A stretch of 10,263 bases of DNA from Pseudomonadota bacterium (lineage in GTDB: Bacteria; Myxococcota; Myxococcia; Myxococcales; Anaeromyxobacteraceae): contig JAEZXM010000119.1 of the NCBI GenBank assembly GCA_023419875.1, forward strand, positions 1-10,263, given 5' to 3'. This document shows positions 7,450-10,263 of the stretch, one piece after another; position 1 is the first letter of the stretch, and each line of letters starts with the position of its first letter. The position numbers and the translations under genes are program-made. The notes under the pieces were generated by a model. That model saw only the letters and a list, made by a program, of their open reading frames with translations. It was not told the origin of the DNA and did not search any database.

Positions 7450-10212
7450 ATGAACCTCAATCGATCCGCGATGTTCACCGCCCTTCTGCTCGGGGCAGCG
7501 GCGTGCGGGCAGCATCCAGAGTCGGCCTCCAGCCCCGCGCCGTCCCTGGCCAGCATCTCGAGCAACGGCGTGAACGCCACGATGACCGTCGACTCGTGGG
7601 GCGCCGGCTCCTGCGCCAGCGTCACCCTCGCCAACACCAGCACCTCGGCGGTCACGAGCTGGACGCTCGTCGTGGCGCTCAACGGCTCGACGCTCACCAA
7701 CATCTGGGGCGGCACCTCCAGCGTGAGCGGAGGTCAGATGACCGTCCGCCCCGTCGACTACACCACCAACATCGCTCCCGCCGCGTCGGTGTCGCTCGGG
7801 TTCTGCGTCAACGGCACGTCCCAGCCGACGCTCGCCTCGCTCGAGGTCGTCGGCGGCGGCACCGGTCCCACCAGCCAGACTTTGACCGTGGCCAGGGGCG
7901 GCCAGGGCTTCGGCACGATCACCTCCTCGCCGGCCGGCATCGACTGCGGGAGCACCTGCACCGCGACCTTCGCCACCGGCGCGGTCGTCACCCTGACGGC
8001 GACCCCCGACAGCGGCTCCATCTTCTCCGGCTGGACGGGCGGTGGCTGCACGGGCACCGGAACCTGCGCGGTCACGATGTCGGCGGCGCAGTCGGTCCTG
8101 GCGAACTTCGGGACGGGGATGACGAGCTACACGCTCACCGTGTCCCGGCCGGGAACGGGCGCCGGGACCGTCACCTCGACGCCGTCCGGCATCAGCTGCG
8201 GCTCGAACTGCAGCGCCGGCTACGCGAGCGGCACCAGCGTCACCCTGGCGGCCGCCCCGGCGAGCGGCTCCACGTTCGGCGGCTGGAGCGGGGCGTGCAC
8301 GGGCACCGGATCCTGCATCGTCTCGATGACCGCGACGCGGTCGGTCTCCGCCACCTTCAACGCGACCGATCCGGGCACGGCGATCTCCGTCAATGCCGGC
8401 GGCTCGGCGGCCGGCGCCTTCGTCGCCGACGCCTACTTCTCCGGCGGCAGCACGTACTCCACCACCAACGCCATCGACACGACGCAGATCACCGGCTCGG
8501 TGCCTCCGCAGGCGGTCTTCCAGTCCGAGCGGTACGGCGAGTTCACCTACACCATCCCGAACCGCACGGCCGGCAGCGCCCAGACGGTCACCCTCTACTT
8601 CTCGGAGAGCTACTGGACCGCGGCCGGCCAGCGGACGTTCAACGTGGCGATCAACGGCACGACCGTGCTGACGGCGCTCGACATCTTCGCGGCCGCGGGC
8701 GGCGCGAACCGCGCCATCGCCCGGACCTTCAACGCGACGGCGAACTCGAGCGGCCAGGTGGTGATCGCGTTCACCAGGGCCGGCGGCCCGGACAACCCCA
8801 AGGTCTGCGGCATCACCGTCGCCGGCGGGAGCGCGACCACGTTCCCGTTGACCGTGACGAAGTCCGGCTCCGGCAGCGGAGCCGTCAGCGGCTCGGGCAT
8901 CAACTGCGGCTCGACCTGCAGCGCGAGCTACGCGAGCGGCACCAGCGTCACCCTGAGCGCAGCGGCGGCGAGCGGCTCGACCTTCGCCGGCTGGAGCGGG
9001 GCGTGCACCGGCACCTCCACCTGCACCGTGTCGATGACGGCCGCGCGAAGCGTGACCGCCACGTTCAACGCGCAGGTGACGACCTACGCCCTCACCGTCA
9101 CGAGGGCGGGCACCGGGAGCGGAACGGTCACCTCCAACCCTTCCGGCATCAACTGCGGCTCGGCCTGCAGCGCGACGTACGCGAGCGGCACGACGGTCAC
9201 CCTGACCGCCTCGGCGGCGAGCGGCTCGACATTCGGAGGCTTCAGCGGCGCGTGCACCGGGACCGGCACCTGCACCGTCTCGATGACGGCGGCGCGGACG
9301 GTCACCGCGACCTTCAACGGCGGGACGCAGCAGGGGCTCGTGGGCTGGGCCACGGTGGGCGGGACGGTGACCGGCGGCGGGAACGCCTCCCCGGTGACCG
9401 TGACGTCCCTCTCCGCCCTGAACACCGCCGCCGGCGGGACCACCCCGGCGGTGATCGTGGTCTCAGGGACGATCACCGGCGCCGTGACCATCGGCTCCAA
9501 CAAGACCATCCAGGGCGCGAACGCCTCCGCCACGATCCGCGGCTCGATCCGGATGAAGGGCTCCGCCAACGTCATCCTGCGGAACCTCAACATCGTGGGC
9601 AACAACTGCACCGACGCCTCGAGCTGCGAGAGCGGCGCCGACGCCATCGGCGTCGACACCGGCGCGCACCACCTCTGGTTCGACCACCTGGCGATCTCCG
9701 ACGGCAGCGACGGCAACCTCGACTTCTCGCACGCCGCGGACAACATCACCGTGTCCTGGTGCAAGTTCTTCTACACGGGGCGCTCCGGCGGGCACCAGTA
9801 CTCGAACCTGATCGGCCACAGCGACAACAACGCCGCCGAGGACACGGGGCACCTCCGGATCACCTTCCACCACAACTGGTGGGCGGACGGAGTCCGCGAG
9901 CGAATGCCGCGCGTCCGGTTCGGGCAGGTGCACGTGTACAACAACCTCTACACCGCCTCGGGCAACAACTACTGCATCGCCCCGGCCGCCGGCGCCAGCG
10001 TCCTCGTCGAGAACAACGCGTTCATCGGTGTGAGCGATCCGATCGACCTCTCGTACGGCGACGGCTCCGCCACGGTCCACGGGAACCTGTTCACCAGCGT
10101 CTCCGGCAACACCTCCGGCCGCGGCACGGCCTTCACCCCGCCGTACGCGTACACGCTCGACCCGGCGTCGAGCGTCGAGGCGGCGGTCCGCGCCGGCGCG
10201 GGGCCGCGGTAG
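7450..10212 (+). CDS. Modular secreted pectate lyase (PL1) with CBM2-like, B-repeat and malectin domains
   Basis: A 920-residue extracellular enzyme expected to cleave polygalacturonate by beta-elimination. Residues 1-19 are a signal peptide ending LLLGAAAC, giving a possible lipoprotein with C19 (the -3 residue is Ala, not the preferred Leu). Residues 36-136 resemble a family 2 carbohydrate-binding module (tryptophans 50, 71 and 86; C55 and C119 could pair). Four InlB-B-like repeats follow, two before (144-220, 228-303) and two after (466-539, 547-622) a malectin-like carbohydrate-binding domain (about 310-460, with YFSGGSTYSTT, QSERYGEFTYTIP, GQRTFNVAINGT and NPKVCGI). Residues about 630-915 are the PL1 beta-helix: LWFDH (742-746), acidic calcium-site residues D751/D754/D758, and the RxPxxR active-site motif R818-P820-R823. 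The position usually held by the substrate-binding lysine is Y784. The C-terminus is complete. The gene is monocistronic, lies behind a terminator, and probably uses the lac-like operator upstream. Confidence 0.92.
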   Translation: MNLNRSAMFTALLLGAAACGQHPESASSPAPSLASISSNGVNATMTVDSWGAGSCASVTLANTSTSAVTSWTLVVALNGSTLTNIWGGTSSVSGGQMTVRPVDYTTNIAPAASVSLGFCVNGTSQPTLASLEVVGGGTGPTSQTLTVARGGQGFGTITSSPAGIDCGSTCTATFATGAVVTLTATPDSGSIFSGWTGGGCTGTGTCAVTMSAAQSVLANFGTGMTSYTLTVSRPGTGAGTVTSTPSGISCGSNCSAGYASGTSVTLAAAPASGSTFGGWSGACTGTGSCIVSMTATRSVSATFNATDPGTAISVNAGGSAAGAFVADAYFSGGSTYSTTNAIDTTQITGSVPPQAVFQSERYGEFTYTIPNRTAGSAQTVTLYFSESYWTAAGQRTFNVAINGTTVLTALDIFAAAGGANRAIARTFNATANSSGQVVIAFTRAGGPDNPKVCGITVAGGSATTFPLTVTKSGSGSGAVSGSGINCGSTCSASYASGTSVTLSAAAASGSTFAGWSGACTGTSTCTVSMTAARSVTATFNAQVTTYALTVTRAGTGSGTVTSNPSGINCGSACSATYASGTTVTLTASAASGSTFGGFSGACTGTGTCTVSMTAARTVTATFNGGTQQGLVGWATVGGTVTGGGNASPVTVTSLSALNTAAGGTTPAVIVVSGTITGAVTIGSNKTIQGANASATIRGSIRMKGSANVILRNLNIVGNNCTDASSCESGADAIGVDTGAHHLWFDHLAISDGSDGNLDFSHAADNITVSWCKFFYTGRSGGHQYSNLIGHSDNNAAEDTGHLRITFHHNWWADGVRERMPRVRFGQVHVYNNLYTASGNNYCIAPAAGASVLVENNAFIGVSDPIDLSYGDGSATVHGNLFTSVSGNTSGRGTAFTPPYAYTLDPASSVEAAVRAGAGPR
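7879..8109 (+). repeat. B-repeat unit 1 in the pectate lyase
   Basis: Residues 144-220. It begins TLTVARGG, has the cysteine pairs CGSTC (166, 170) and C200/C206, the FSGW core and ends in VLANF. It is the most divergent of the four units, with two extra glycines around C200. Confidence 0.85.
8131..8358 (+). repeat. B-repeat unit 2 in the pectate lyase
   Basis: Residues 228-303, with cysteines 250, 254, 283 and 289. A 28-bp DNA segment (8220-8247) is identical to 8928-8955 in unit 3, so these copies are close enough to recombine. Confidence 0.88.
8845..9066 (+). repeat. B-repeat unit 3 in the pectate lyase
   Basis: Residues 466-539, just after the malectin domain, with cysteines 486, 490, 519 and 525. 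It is a few residues shorter than its neighbours near residue 480 (GAVSGSGINC instead of GTVTSNPSGINC). Confidence 0.88.
9088..9315 (+). repeat. B-repeat unit 4 in the pectate lyase
   Basis: Residues 547-622, immediately before the catalytic domain, with cysteines 569, 573, 602 and 608. It shares GGCATCAACTGCGGCTCG and much of the second half with unit 3, and has GGFSG where the other three units have a tryptophan (GW). Confidence 0.88.
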
Positions 10213-10263
10213 GAAGGCTGCCCGGCAGGATCGACGGGCGCGGCGGTCGCCGGAGCACGGGCG

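Noticed and set aside
10218..10228. CTGCC-C-GGCAG repeat after the pectate lyase stop as a terminator
   Set aside because: A one-base loop cannot form a normal hairpin and no U-tract follows; the remaining 10213-10263 shows nothing else.

Overview
This is a 10.3 kb, very GC-rich window (strong G/C third-position bias in every gene) with five complete genes. The GC content, the giant spurious antisense frames, the Fsr-type exporter, the fused glyoxylate enzyme and a pectate lyase built with cysteine-bearing B-repeats and a malectin domain all suggest a soil myxobacterium (Myxococcota, perhaps Anaeromyxobacter-like). That placement is inference. No rRNA, tRNA, transposase or CRISPR array was seen.

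Left half, minus strand, reading right to left: a helix-turn-helix regulator of the short-chain fatty-acyl-CoA family (RamB/PrpR/PccR type, 2547-3986), transaldolase (1334-2485, 61 bp behind the regulator and probably co-transcribed), and a fosmidomycin-resistance-type MFS exporter (9-1208, after a 125 bp gap with short direct repeats). For the regulator and transaldolase, good ribosome binding sites favour GTG starts well inside the longest open frames.

Right half, plus strand: divergently from the regulator, across a 215 bp intergenic region carrying an interrupted perfect palindrome, lies a 1001-residue fusion of malate synthase A (N-terminal) and isocitrate lyase (C-terminal), so one polypeptide carries the whole glyoxylate shunt. 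It ends at a strong intrinsic terminator. RamB-type regulators control the glyoxylate-shunt genes in Actinobacteria, so the divergent pair reads as a self-contained, acyl-CoA-sensing glyoxylate-shunt module.

After the terminator comes a monocistronic gene for a 920-residue secreted or lipid-anchored modular pectate lyase: signal peptide, CBM2-like domain, two B-repeats, malectin domain, two more B-repeats, PL1 catalytic domain. About 95 bp upstream of its start is a 14-bp perfect palindrome identical to the core of the symmetric ideal lac operator, which predicts control by a LacI/GalR-family repressor.

The most interesting points are the malate synthase-isocitrate lyase fusion beside its likely regulator, the lac-operator-like site, and an apparent Lys-to-Tyr change at a substrate-binding position of the lyase.
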